Source: Tilletiaria anomala UBC 951
Lineage: Eukaryota; Basidiomycota; Exobasidiomycetes; Georgefischeriales; Tilletiariaceae
Direction of reading: 5' to 3'
NCBI RefSeq assembly: GCF_000711695.1
Contig: NW_013546970.1
Span: forward strand, 1 to 64,000
Length of the DNA: 64,000 nucleotides
Shown here: positions 47,233 through 59,185 of the stretch, in pieces
Layout of the letters: every line of letters starts with the position of its first letter
Position numbering within the stretch: position 1 is the first letter of the stretch
Translations under genes and position numbers: made by a program
Notes under the pieces: generated by a model
The model's input: the letters and a program-made list of their open reading frames with translations, nothing else
Database searches by the model: none
What the model was told of the DNA's origin: nothing

Positions 47233-48338
47233 ATGCGGACCACTATTTTGACTGCTGGTGCAGTCTTCAGGGCCGGTGTCGGGCCTATACCGTCGCCCTC
47301 GTCTTTTTCCTCTTCATATCGAGTGGTCCAGCAAGCCTTCGCCTCGACTTCCTACGCTCATCCTGCGGGCTCCTCAGCCTGTTTCGGCAGGGGAGCTACT
47401 TTCTCTACATCATCAGTGGTATGCGGCAAGTCTCGTCCCGGTCAGGGAAAGGATGCTCGGATGAAGGCAAAGAAAGCGGCTCAGTCAGGTCAGAATGCAA
47501 TCAAGAAGGACGAATCGATGCCGCTGGCCGAAGCGATCAGGGTACTTAAGGCTGTTGAAATCGCTCGACCGTTGAACGCATTCGAGCTGCACATTGTCAC
47601 CTCTGTTGACTCGCATCAGTCCAATTCACTGAGGGGCCGTCTAGCCCTACCACGTGATCCAAGAACCAAGTCCGAGAAGCTGCTCATCTTTGCCGAATCA
47701 GGTTCGCCAGCTGCTCAAACCGCGCTTAATGCAAAGTCAGCAGCAGCTTCGGAGAGTGAAATCATTATTGGCGGCGGGGAGATTATCAATGATGTGCTTT
47801 CAAATCGCATCTCAGGCTTTAGCAAGGTGCTCGCAACGCCATCGCTGATGCCACAAATCAGCAAGGAACTGGCGAGAAGCCTCGGTCCTCGTGGCTTGAT
47901 GCCCAGCGCAAAGAGAGGCACCGTTGCTGCAACTGCAGAAGAGATGCAGCAGGCTATTCAAGAGGCCAAAGGGGCGATGGACTGGAGAGGGGATAGACAA
48001 GGCGTTGTTCGAGGCGGTGAGTGTCAGTCTCACAGCGAATTGCATCTGGTCCTGAAAATTGACTTCATTGCTTTGCCGCAGCCGTTGGACGCATTCATTT
48101 CACTCCGGAGGACCTCAAGCGGAACATTACCTCTTTCCTGCTTGCCATTGTCGACAAGGTATCTGGCGGAGCTGGCACCACTTCTGCAATTTTCTCTGGC
48201 TCTGCAGCTGCTGCCGAGGCCCGCGATCCCAAGAAGAGCGCCGCCATGATGCGGAGAGCCTCGGGTGTCATCAAGCAAGTGCACCTGTCTTCCACCCAAG
48301 GGCCTGGCATTCTGGTCAAACTTCCAGAATTGATCTGA
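47233..48338 (+). CDS. mrpl1: Mitochondrial large-subunit ribosomal protein uL1m
   Basis: 346 residues from exons 47233-48016 and 48082-48338, joined in phase (VVRG-AVGRIHF). An N-terminal Arg/Ser-rich mitochondrial presequence precedes the L1 fold. Signatures include AFELHIVTSVDSHQSNSLRG, RGRLALPRDPRTKSEKLLIF, the family motif SLGPRGLMPSAKRGTVAA, and the C-terminal IGRIHF-type strand completed by exon 2 (AVGRIHFTPEDLKRNITSFL). uL1 forms the L1 stalk that guides deacylated tRNA out of the ribosome. The stop is 77 nt from the opposing stop of RSM22, another mitochondrial ribosome gene. The start codon is supported by the presequence-like N-terminus. Confidence 0.93.
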
Positions 48339-48415
48339 TGTGCATCGTTCAAAGGGAAAGCGGGCATTGGCCTTGATCGCACGTGTAAGAATACAATATG
48401 ATGCCGGCATTCCCC

Positions 48416-51390
48416 TTAGAGGAAGCTGTCGTAATCACCCATTGACCTTTTCCGCGATAGGCGCCTTGCGGTCTTCTGTTCGCCGCCATTGGTTGCTGGT
48501 GCGGCATCATACTCAACAATGCTTCTGCGGCCAGACCGGCGAGATGGGCCTTTGTATTTGGTGATGTTGGCCGGGAGCTTTTCTCCACGCGCGAGGGCAA
48601 GAGCATCCGGGCCAATGAGTGTATGGGCTGCTTTGCGCAATGCAGGGGGTTTTGCACGCGCTTCCTGAGCGCGATCTGAAGCCCGTGGAAGCTCGATTGC
48701 CTCAAGAGCTTTAAGAGCGTCATCGTCACTGGCGAAGAGACCCTCGAGCATTTCCTTCTCGCTCGTCCCTTCTAGGCTGCCGCTACTAGCAACGACGCTG
48801 GTGCCAACGGGTGCTGCACTTCTTCGCGTAAGGACCGGAGCCACCATGGTGGCCTCGTCAGCGAGCGCAGGTGCGACTTGAACCGTCGCCTTCCCATTCT
48901 TGCTGCTGTGGGGAAAAAGGTCTCCCCATTGCGCCTTACGCGCATCCTGGTATGCTTGCCTCCCCGCCGATTTGGCGATGGTGAAGCGTTCGATAGCTCC
49001 TGACGCGTTGCATGCGTCAAATGTGACGTGCCCTCCTTTCTTCAGAGGTGGTTTCACCAGCCTTGGCCAGCTGTAAGCCTCGAGGCGCATCGCTTCCAGG
49101 TCTCCAGGTGTGACTTCCTCAACAACTGCAGAGTCTGCAACGTCATCACCGAAGCTTGAGGAAGCGGAGACACCCGATTTCTGATGAGCAGCAGAGGCAC
49201 CTATCCCTTCTAGGGAGAAAGTGGCGAGAGCGTCCTTCAGTTGCTCTTTAGTGATTTCTTCTGCACCAACACCTGCTTCCTCTTGCATCTTGCGCAAAAT
49301 GTTAGGCATCAGATCCATCAGCTCCTTGCGCGCAGCCGCATCTTCCGATCTGTCGCGTGCCTCGTGAGCCATCTCTTGCGCGTCGGCCTCTTCTTCGTTC
49401 TTTAATACCTGTGAAGGCGACCCGATCTCGGAAAGCAGACGAATCGAATTGGCTGTCTGCCCTGCCACTTCACCTCGCCTGATCGCATCGATATCTCCCA
49501 CTTTTGTCTTAGCCGCCGCCTGTCGGAGTCGAAAGCTGGCCTCAAGTTGTGCAGCAGCATCCTGAAGCGCATCTTTTGTTTCCAGGGTGCCGTCTTCTAC
49601 AGCCGGCGAAGAGTATCCAGCCTCAAGGCTCGGGCGTGGCCCACGTCTGATGACAATATAACTGAAACGCGCCTCGCCATCCTGAGCGGCGGCTCGGCGG
49701 CTCTGAGCGGTGCGGCTGTATCTCGGTAGATGAAGACTCTGCCCGAAGCTGCAGACGGGCAGTCCGCGCGTGAAGCTGGTCATGTTCCTACCCAAAGGCG
49801 ATGAAGGCGGGAGCCAGCTAGCGAAGGGGTGCAGCAGTGGACAAGGCTTATCGTGTGGGCACTGATGTCAATGGTCAACGCGAGGTGTATCTAGTCATCA
49901 GCATTGCGGATGCTCTTCTATCCACCAGCTTGTTGACTCACAGGCGCCACAACATGAGCCATTTCTAGTGTCTGCTCGTCCTCTCCAACTCTCGATGGCG
50001 TAATATCGCCTTCTTCTCCCGAAGCTTGCTGAAAGAAGACATTGTCTCCAATGGTGAGGGTCTCACCGTCCTCGACGACTGTTACCTCCCGCCGTCCCTT
50101 CTTGCTCGATTTGTCAGGTGCATTTCCTAGCTCAAGGAGCTGAGATCGCGCGCTTGCGACACAAGCAAAGCCCCGCGGCGTCGCGGAATCGATGATCACG
50201 ATCACCTCCGCGTCCTTCCGTTTCCACATGCGTTTGACGTACTCTTGCCTATCATGATCCGTGGCGAGTGCGCTCAGCTTGAATGCCGAAAGCAGGATAG
50301 TGGGTGTCTTTGCGCTTGCATCTTCCGTCCTGTAGAGAGGCCGGTAGGAGAAGGTGGCATAGATCCTGTCTTTGAACGGAAATGTGAAAGCCCCCTTGCC
50401 TTGGTCCTCCTTTAAGCTTGAACGGCTTGCTTGTGAAGGCGTTCCCGATGACTGTGCCGCCAGATCCGCACCCACGTGCAGGATGCCCATGCCAGAGTCA
50501 GACCCTTGGTACTCTGCCGGCCCCATTACCTCATCTTGTGAAAACGTGTCTTCAAAAGCCCAAAGGCCCTCGCCGCCCTTGCAGTCCCATTCGATCAATC
50601 GCCGCGGACTCCAGCCTGAACGACTGCTACCGCCAGCGGTAGGTAGATCACCCCCGAGTCTTTTTTGCACCTCAGTAAATACGCTGCGAATAGCTGCATA
50701 GCGGAACGGAGAGTTCAATGCGAAATGCGCGACGACGGAACGGGGAGTCGCAATGCCGGAAGGAGGGGGGGTAGAGGAGGCATACTTGGAGAACGTGCCA
50801 GACGTGGAGGCTGCCTCTTGCTGAGCCGCATAATCTGCCTTCAAAGCAGATTTACTGGCTTCTGCAGGGGTGTGAAGGGAAACATGCATATTTTAAGCGA
50901 GAAATCTTCTTAATCCTCTGAATAAACCATGCTCACTGGACATGATAGTTTGCGTCCTATCTATCAACACTTGCGGCAGAGATATCCGTCCGTTCAGCGT
51001 CATGCCGTAGCGAGCTGCCGGACTTCGTCGCCGAAGGGATGAGGTGAGATTGCCTTCGCCTTCGATGCTCCTGTCTTCTTCATCGTGGAGTGCTTTGGAC
51101 TTTCCCTTGAGATCCATATAGGCACCTTTCTGTTCTGAGGCTTCAACGACATTTTCCACGCCGTGATGAGCATTACGTTGTCGATCGTGCGGTAGCTCGG
51201 GGAAAGGCTGCCTTGGTGGCCGGGCTTGTGCAAGAGAAGCTCGCAGTGATACTTGTGCAGCAGCTGCATACTGAGAATGGCGCGAAGCAGAGCCAAGCTT
51301 GCTGCTACTACTTCCAGCGCTGCCGCTGCTGGACGAAGTGGCGGTGGCGGCAGCGGAGATAGATGACGCCGTCGCACGGTGTGCTGCCAT
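48416..51390 (-). CDS. rsm22: Rsm22-type mitoribosome small-subunit methyltransferase-like assembly factor
   Basis: 939 residues from exons 51390-50937, 50861-49942 and 49861-48416, joined in phase. The long basic Ser/Ala-rich N-terminus includes a likely mitochondrial presequence. The Rsm22 core follows: LPQVLIDRTQTIM, FRYAAIRSVFTEVQKRLGG, RRLIEWDCKGGEGLWAF (degenerate SAM-binding region), LLSAFKLSALATDHDRQEYV, VIVIIDSATPRGFACVASAR. The start of exon 3 supplies the cysteine motif VAPCPHDKPCPLLHP and then VCSFGQSLHLPRY, cysteines known to bind an Fe-S cluster in this family. Near residue 720-775 comes the family C-terminal block (SWPRLVKPPLKKGGHVTFDA; YQDARKAQWGDLFP). Rsm22 proteins assist maturation of the mitochondrial small ribosomal subunit. 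The tail beyond residue 780 is longer than I would expect. The first ATG in frame was chosen. Confidence 0.9.
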
Positions 51391-51930
51391 CTTTCCTATG
51401 CAGCCCTGCGGGCTTCTACGTAAATGAGCTGTTGTTATCACACGCAGTGCGGTCGCTGTTGGAAAAGCACGCCAAGTCCTAGACCATCATTCAAATAACA
51501 TGCGCGCCGACCTCGCCTTGAACTCAATCTCTTCCTTCCATCTCTTCATTGAGCTTTGACCAGTTCACAGCGAGCTAGTGAGAGGCTGCATATCAGACGA
51601 TCAAACGCGGAACTCGGAATTCGTGAACGCAACGATCTTGCACGCACTCGACTGCTCACTGCTCTCCCTGGCCACTACTACTGTTGCCTACTCCAGCTCA
51701 CGTCATGTGGTGTATATATATATACACTGCCCTAGATGCGTTCAACTGACGTTGACACGTCTCCACGATCTTTAAAGGGAAGGCTGATACAGACATATGT
51801 CGACATCGCGAGCCTTAAGGACTAGCATAAGCTAGAAGTGTTGAGCCCCTTGAATCGCGAACTACTGCCGAGAGAGCGCGTGTGGGGAGCGGACTCTGCT
51901 TGTCGCATCGGACGGACAGGCGCCAGTAAA
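51391..51930. other. Divergent intergenic region, rsm22 / rmd1
   Basis: About 540 bp holding both promoters. It contains an 18-bp TATA-like palindrome at 51710-51727. No gene seen. Confidence 0.5.
51710..51727. promoter_or_regulatory. 18-bp AT-rich palindrome, TATA-like
   Basis: GTGTATATATATATACAC is its own reverse complement and lies about 205 bp upstream of the DUF155 gene start. It could be a TATA element for that gene; the symmetric GTGTA/TACAC ends resemble the palindrome at 9185-9202. Confidence 0.45.
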
Positions 51931-54158
51931 ATGTCGGCGATCAAGATGCCTTCTGCGCTCAAGAAGCGCCCCAGCTCGCATGGATACCAAGGCGGAGCTG
52001 CGGGTGACAACGCCCGCCAAGGAAGTAGTCAGGGAAGGCGTCCGGGCCCAAGCCATGTGGGGTCGGTCGACCGGCTACCGAGCTTTTACGCTGGGGGCGT
52101 GAGGCAGAATGGCAACCAGGGGAAACAGAGATCCGGCCCGCAGAGGTGAGTGGGGCGAGTGTTCTCAAGATTTATGACGAATACTTGATCTTTTCGCTCT
52201 TTCTTTTGGTTGATTTGACACAAGATCAACAAAGGCGCTAGGAAAGCTCAAGATTCTCCCAGATGCAGGCGCTCCCGATCAGCACAGGGGTTCGCCCATC
52301 GTGCACTTGTCAACTGAGAGTCAAAGAGGGTCAGGCGATGAGGAGAGCAGCGATGACGACGTTGACCAAGAGGATCACGATGAACTCGCAGAGAGACATG
52401 CACAGCTCAGTCAGATTCCAGAAGGGTCCATGCGAAGGGATGCGAGGCGCTTGACGCGGAAAGCTCGAGCAAGCTTGCCCAGGGTAACAGCATACAGTAC
52501 AGCAACGTGAGTAGCTTGGCAGGCCGTCTAAGGTCATAAGACCGTGCATGCTAATAATCCTTCGTGTGCGAACCCTTTGCAGGTCCTATCGCATGCGAGA
52601 GCTGACAAAATGGCTGCAAGCACGCAAGAACAGTCATCGGACGAATGCCATGACGTTCGATGAATGTGTCTACTCCACTTACACTTACGAACTCATCAAC
52701 GCTTCGCACGGGACATCTTCGCAGCTTTACGGCGTCTCTAACGGTCGCAATGAGCCTTCGTATCATCATCCACAACGCCACCATCATAGTAACAAAGAGT
52801 ACTACCTCGACAGTCCCCGGGTGCGAGCACGAACAGGTGACTTGCTGGGCATCCCCGAGCTAAGTAATGAGTATGAGGCGGAAGACGTCAGCGGAAGCGC
52901 CAACGGGAATCGCAGCGAAAGCACGCATGCGTCATCCACCACGATTGTCGACCACCAGGAGGACGGGTCATATGCTCAGGGCCACATTGGCGATGTCGGG
53001 GAGGAAAATGAGGAAACACGGTTGCAGCGCGAACAAGCAGAGCAGGAGGCGAAGTTGCGTGAGGAGCAGCGCAGGCGCGAAGAGGCTCGGAGGAAACGTA
53101 AGGAACGATTCCTGGTGAGGGACATCATACCGGAAATCTTTGTGATGGAGTACGGAACCATCGTCATATGGGGGATGACCGAGGTGGAGGAACGACGTTT
53201 TCTCAGGGAATTGAAAAGGTTTGAAGTCGAAAGGCTCTCGCCAGAGGACATCGAGAGCGAAGACCTCAATTGGTATCTTGCGGACTACAGTCGGTGAGTA
53301 GCGATCATTGACGGCTCGAATAGCAGCCGGGCCGTGTGCCTATCACATAGCTTATGCTTTCTTGCCGCTTCCAAATCACAGCATCTACAACGATGTTATC
53401 ACCCTACGCCGTGGCTCAAGCTACATGACCAAGCTCTCACTCTCGCATGCGCTTGCGCAGTCAACCAAGATTAGCTTTTTCGAGGGGGTCATCGAAAATA
53501 CAATCGATGCGACCAAGGGCATCCCACAGAGTATTGCCGAGAGCGGCAAAATCGGCATGCCTCCGGCGGACATTATGAAGCAGATCGGCCATGTGAGTGC
53601 ATAGCCGACACTTCCTCTGATCAGTTCCGAATTCTAAAGGGGCTGATGATCATTCGAATGCAATGCGCAGCTTTTCATCCTGAGAATGAACATCCACCTT
53701 GTCGGATCCATCGTTGACTCTCCCGAGATTTTTTGGGCTCAACCGGATCTCGGTAAGCATTTCGTTAACAAACTCGCTGCACGCGAGGCTGTGACTACAT
53801 ACTGTGACTTATCTACCCCTTTCATCTGCTACCTTGTTTTCCACCGCTTTTGCAGAACCGTTGTATTCGGCGGCGCGCAGCTATCTCGAGATCCCGCAGA
53901 GGATCGACTTGCTAAACGCCCGCGTCGAAGTGCTGCAGGATATGCTTCAGCTGCTCAAGGATCAAGTGTCTTCCAGTCATTCGGAATGGCTCGAGATCAT
54001 CGTGATCGTGCTCATCGTATTGGAAATCATCCTCGGTGTCGCCACCAGTGAGCTTGCTTTGATCAGCCAGCACTTTTTCTATCAAAGCCCGATCACTGAA
54101 CCCTTTTCACTTTTCGATTTGGAAACCAAAAGTGATCGTCGACCTCTACTTTGCGTAG
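51931..54158 (+). CDS. Rmd1/Sif2-type DUF155 membrane protein
   Basis: 572 residues from seven exons that join in phase: 51931-52145, 52225-52506, 52583-53293, 53382-53592, 53671-53752, 53856-54047 and 54133-54158. The disordered, acidic N-terminus leads to the DUF155 domain, opening with PRVTAYSTATSYRMRELTKW, then IPEIFVMEYGTIVIWGMTEV and ERRFLRELKRFE, LSLSHALAQSTKISFFEGVI, and ILRMNIHLVGSIVDSPEIFW. It ends in a C-terminal transmembrane segment (EIIVIVLIVLEIILGVAT) with a nine-residue tail, as is usual for RMD1/RMD8/Sif2 proteins. A charged coiled-coil insertion (EEQRRREEARRKRKER) sits inside the domain. The family affects meiotic nuclear division and, in mitochondria, translation or positioning; the exact role here is unknown. 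The family's usual AYCTA is AYSTA. The last exon is only 26 nt. Confidence 0.9.
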
Positions 54159-54260
54159 AGACCTGGTTTCAATATGATGCTGTAAATGTTCTGTGCTATA
54201 CTATTACAACAGAGCGCGAGAAAAGACAAGCAAGTGTGAGGTCCTTGCCCTGAGCCGATA

Positions 54261-56457
54261 TTACGGGTCGCAATTACGCCACTCCGGGGGCATGTACGGA
54301 AGCTTGAGCTTGTGGAAGATTTGCCTCTCAGTGAACGTGTCGAGCGTACGACTAGTATCCTTCTCGACGAGGCCATCTGAGTTGAATTTGTAGCCCTCCT
54401 GCTGAGCGACCACGCGCAAATCGCGCTCGAACTGCTTGGAGCCGGTCCAGCCGAGTATGGCGGCGCCGTAGACTCGATATCTGCAGAAGATGATGTCTAC
54501 GCGCCTGTGCCGCGAGACGGGCACGATGGGCGAGCGAGGCGCTTTGAAGACAATCTCCATGGTGTGCAAGCCATCGGATTTGGAGCCACGGCCGTTCATG
54601 TTGCTCAACGAGATGTAGTGTGTGATGAGCCCTTTTCTCTCCAGTCGCTCACGCAGCTCCTGCATCTGCGACGGGGACGGCACACCGTGCGGTCCTCCGG
54701 ATGGGTACGTGAAGATGACATCGACGTCGTTGTTCGAAGTCTTGCCACGGCGGTAGCCACCAACAATGGTGTGCTCTGTCCCCGCGATCACCTCATCCAT
54801 CTCTGCCTTGATATGCCGCACGATCTCTTCGACTTCCTCGCGCGATATAGGCACCTGTAGGTCTGGCAGGATCCTAAGCGCCTCGGGCACCTGGATATCG
54901 CCGCCTTTGCCAGGGCGCCACTCCTTCGCCACGATGAGCTCCTCAATGCGACGGTAGCCTTGCGCATACAGCTCGCGAGCTTTTTTGGGGCCGATCTTGT
55001 AGATTTGAGTAAAGTCGCTCAGGACCCGGAAGGCATAGTCGCGCCTGATGATCTCCGCCTCGTTGATCTTGCCAAGTTCGTAGTACTGCCGGACCATCTT
55101 GAAGGTCTTCGGCCCCACGCCTTTGAGAGTCTTCGCTTTCGACGGATCCTGACGAAGATCCTCAGGGTAAGACTTGATGATCGAAACTGCCCTGGCGTAC
55201 GGCAGCGCCGTTTTATCATCCAGTAACGCCCGCTGTCGTTGCACAATATCGAGCATGTCCACCAGGTCCTGATTGTACTTGCTCTTCAGCGGCGTCGGCC
55301 GCCTGCATGCACTGCTGCTGTTCTCCCATGGCGGCGGATCATCTATGGACTCATTCGTATGCGTCATTTGTGCGCGATCGCCTGCCGGATCCTTTGCATG
55401 GCTAGTTCTCTGCGATGCAGGCAGGCATGGTTTCCGCCCGCTGCTAGAACCGGCTACTGAAGCCTCCTTTAGGTCCGTTGCGGATCTATCAGAAGCAATG
55501 CCCTCAGAAGGATTGTCCTCATCCCCATCATCGCCCGTCTCCGACTGAAAAACTCCCTTCCTTATCTGAGTGGAGTTCGGTTCGTTATGCGGGGGGCATT
55601 GTGATGCCTTGCTTTGATCCCCTTGCTCCTCCTTCCCAAGCAGCAGGTACGGCTCAAAGTCGACAATTTCGCCAGCATGCTCGCATGCGACCAGCCAGTC
55701 AGAGTGTAAGACTAACTTGGAGCTTAGCTCCTCCTGCAGAGATTGTCTGCGGTCCTGTTCGATCTTTTCGGCATCCTCTGCATCAACAGCCCGCACACTG
55801 TCCAGCTGCTCCAGTTGTATTTGTTGGCAGAGGGCGCGCACTTCGCGCTCCACGCGCTTGGGCGCTTTAACTTGCGTGATGAGGATGTTGGCGTGGCGAA
55901 ATGTGGCACCGAGTGCACCGAGATTCTGAAGCAAGCGGTTCAGGTCCCTGAGCTTTGCGTCGGTGAGTTGGACGGGGATAATGAAAGTACCTGTGGGTTC
56001 GTCAATGCAGGGCCAGAGATGCTAATTCAGTTTACGCACAAGTACGTTGCGTCGTTCAGCTTGGCTCCGTTTCGGATGGATGCTTACGGCAGCTCTGGCT
56101 GAAAATACGCTCGCCAGATGGTTTATTGTCGAAAGTTTTGTAGCGCAAGCCGATGAGAGGATCCGCCACGGGATGCAAGCGTCGCGAGCTTGTGGGTGGC
56201 GTGGGAGGTGTTGCGGAGCGCGGACTAGAGTACCGGGCGCTACTGCCGCCGACACCACTGACACGCAGGTGCGGCGTCGCTACCTTCGTCACATCATCAG
56301 TGCGAGCAGCCTTTCGGATCGGCGTTGCTGGCGCTAGCGCTGATGCTGAAGTAGACGGTTGCGCAAGCGGGGACGCTGACGCTCCTTCTGGCTCAGTGGC
56401 CGATGAAGAAGCGGGTGACCCAGACGCCTTGCGCTTCTCAGACTTCCCGTCTGTCAT
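54261..56457 (-). CDS. pol4: X-family DNA polymerase with BRCT domain (Pol4/mu/lambda-like)
   Basis: Gap-filling polymerase of base-excision repair and end joining. Exons 56457-56088 and 55990-54261 join in phase (699 residues). A disordered N-terminus precedes a BRCT domain at about 117-225 (FSQSCRTFIIPVQLTDAKL; LGATFRHANILIT; LVLHSDWLVACEH). After a Ser/Pro linker come the 8-kDa and fingers regions (YARAVSIIKSYP; LKGVGPKTFKMVRQYY; LSDFTQIYKIGPKKARELYA) with helix-hairpin-helix motifs. The catalytic palm shows VGGYRRGKTSNNDVDVIF with the first two metal-binding Asp, and RHRRVDIIFCRY with the third. The nucleotide pocket GWTGSKQFERDLR is of the Pol mu/TdT/Pol4 GW type. The C-terminal thumb is complete (YMPPEWRNCDP, stop). 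All catalytic residues are present. Confidence 0.93.
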
Positions 56458-57481
56458 GGTCGCCCAAGCAGCGCAGCTCACCAGGCACAAAGCAAGCAGT
56501 GTACAGTTCGGGGCTACAAAGGCGGCGCGGCCCGTGCCATCGAGATTAAAAGATCCGTCATGAGCTGTCACATACGTCGCACGAGCTTTTGGGATGTGAA
56601 TGGACCGGTCCTTTCCCTGCTGTGGCACCGATCGACGGGGCTATGGCGAGCCGATGAGGACGGCTCGGGATGCCTATTTCGTTGCAGTGTATTTCATCGA
56701 AGTGGACTCAACGTCATCGCGCAATCCAATGATTCCAATCTCGTCTCGCTGGCGGGATGGTCACTGAAGGTGATTGGCGCACATCACATTTACAGCCAGC
56801 AGCCCAGCACGCGTCACCCGGAACGCGCCGCTACACAGGCAGAATCTCATCGAGGAGTCCAGTGTGATTACTATTTTCTTGCGGCAAGCGTAGCCCAAGA
56901 CCACAAAGCGCCAAGGATGTTGCACAACATGGTTGTACTGTAATGCTTCGCAATACACACACACACTCTCTCTGTGCCGTCGAGACCGCGAGGCGACGGT
57001 GAGATCCAAGCAATTTACAATCCAATCAAACGCATCCATTGCCTGCCGGAGGAGGTGGATGGATGTATTGCTGTCAAAGTTTTGCGTGGGGGACTACTCT
57101 TTAGCTGTTCATAGGAAGGCCAAAGGATGGAGAGCGCTGCCGTGGTGGGCATTGGGCTTCAAGCGTTGTGTGCAGGCTCTGCATCAGTCTACAGCGAGCC
57201 GCCTTTTCAGTCCGCACTCGCAGAACGAGACTGTCTCATCTAATATGCAGGTGGGGATCTGCTCCGAGGCAGGCCCGAGCGCGCTGCTGCGCCACCATCA
57301 TTCACTACGGTCGCGTTGGGAAGAGAAGTTTCTTCATCTCAGAGCCAACTCGATATGGCACGAACACTGACCAATGTTAATTCCATCCTCCTCTCCAAAC
57401 CACTCCTCTGCATTCTTTTTGTTGCTCCATCCCTTCATTCAAAGGTAGGCTGGGCAGAGACCACCGAAAGAAAGAGGCAGC
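56458..57481. other. Divergent intergenic region, pol4 / lat1
   Basis: About 1 kb holding both promoters. A short (CA)n(CT)n microsatellite lies at about 56953-56972. No convincing gene seen. Confidence 0.5.
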
Positions 57482-59185
57482 ATGTACGCGTCCAGGCTCA
57501 GATCGTCGGCCGTCATGGCGTCGCGGCGCTGTGCCGCTGCATCATCGTTGCCGGCTGCAGCAGCGGCAGCGTCGTCGTCGTCCGCGCTTGCAGTTGGCCG
57601 CAGCAGCACGTCTGCATTCGTGAGGGCAAGTTCGCTGCACACTTCGCGGGTGGCGTACGAGCTGCAGAAGTTCGCCATGCCCGCCATGTCGCCCACGATG
57701 ACCGAAGGAGGCATTGCCGTGTGGAAGAAGCAGCCTGGCGACAAGTTCTCTGCCGGTGATGTCCTCCTCGAAATTGAGACGGACAAAGCGACGATGGATG
57801 TAGAGGCCCAGGAGGACGGTGTTCTGGCAAAAATTATTGTGTGTAAACGCATAGACTTTTCATTGATGACTGGAAACTGAGCCTGACCGCGCTTCTCACA
57901 TTGTTGCTCATGTAGGTCGGGGACGGATCCAAGAACGTCAAAGTGAATTCTATCATTGCCATTACGGCTGAGGAAGGTGATGATCTCTCGGGGGCGGATG
58001 CCCTCGCAGCAGAGGCGGAAACGGAAGCACCCGCTGCTTCGGCATCCGATGAGCCCGCGCCAGCTAAGGAGGGGTCAAGCAGCCCGGCACCCGAGGCATC
58101 CAAGCTTGCGGCATCGACCCCTGCTCCATCCAGCGACAAGCCCACAGACCGGATCTTCGCATCGCCTCTGGCGCGAAAGATTGCACAGGAGAAGGGTGTG
58201 CCGCTGGCACAAGTTAAGGGAACAGGCCCGAACGGCCGCATCACAAAGTCGGACGTAGAGAATTTCAAGCCCGCTGCCTCCTCCTTTGCAACGTCGCCAT
58301 CTGCAGTTGCGCCGGCCCCAGGAAAGGTAGCGACCCCTCCACCTGCGTCTGGGTCAGTGACAGCAGACTACACGGACATTCCAGTCTCGTCGATGCGACG
58401 CGTCATCGCGCAGAGGCTGACCGAGAGCAAGCAGGGCCTGCCGCACTACTATGTCTCGATCGACATCGAGATGGACCGCGTGCTGCAGCTGCGTGAGGTG
58501 TTCAACCAGGCTGCCATCGAGAAGGCCGGGTCGGCGAATGCGGACAAGGCCAAGAAGGCGAAGCTGAGCGTCGGAGACTTTATCACCAAGGCTGCGGCTG
58601 TCGCGCTGCGCGAGGTGCCGGACGTGAATGCTGCGTGGTATGGCGAGGTTATCCGGCAGCATCACAAGCAGGACATCTCAATTGCCGTCGCCACGCCCAC
58701 GGGCCTGATCACGCCGATCATCAAGGATGTCGGCGGCAAGGGCCTGACGAGCATCTCGGCGCTGACCAAGGAGCTGGCGAGCAAGGCGCGCGAGGGCAAG
58801 CTCAAGCCAGATGAGTACCAGGGCGGGACATTCACCATCTCCAACATGGGCATGTTCGGCATCACGCACTTTACCGCAATCATCAACCCGCCGCAGTCGG
58901 CCATCCTCGCCATCGGCGGGACCGAGCCGAGGATCGTGCCGGACGAGGGGAGTGAGCAGGGATGGCGCAAGGCTCAGATCATGCAGGCTACCATTAGTGC
59001 GGACCACCGCACCGTCGATGGCGCGACGGCTGCCAAGTGGATGAAGGCATTCAAGGACGCGCTTGAGAACCCGCTGAGGTGAGTGTGCTTGTTCACTGCT
59101 GGGATGCACTGCGCACGGATGCTGACGCTAGCCGGTTTTTTTTCTTTTGCTCCCTTTTCTCCGCACGAGCAGTTTCATGCTTTGA
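57482..59185 (+). CDS. lat1: Pyruvate dehydrogenase complex E2, dihydrolipoamide acetyltransferase
   Basis: Mitochondrial core enzyme that passes the acetyl group from pyruvate via lipoamide to CoA. Exons 57482-57838, 57916-59078 and 59173-59185 join in phase (510 residues). An Ala/Ser/Arg-rich presequence covers about 1-60. One lipoyl domain follows ([33 protein letters not shown] with the lipoylated Lys; [16 protein letters not shown]). After an Ala/Pro/Ser linker comes the peripheral subunit-binding domain ([30 protein letters not shown]). The catalytic domain runs to the end ([50 protein letters not shown] with the HxxxD active site). The last exon is 13 nt and gives the expected ending ENPLSFML. 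Confidence 0.95.

Noticed and set aside
56953-56972. (CA)n(CT)n tract as a possible mobile-element tail
   Set aside because: Only a short microsatellite; no terminal repeats, target duplication or element coding sequence nearby.
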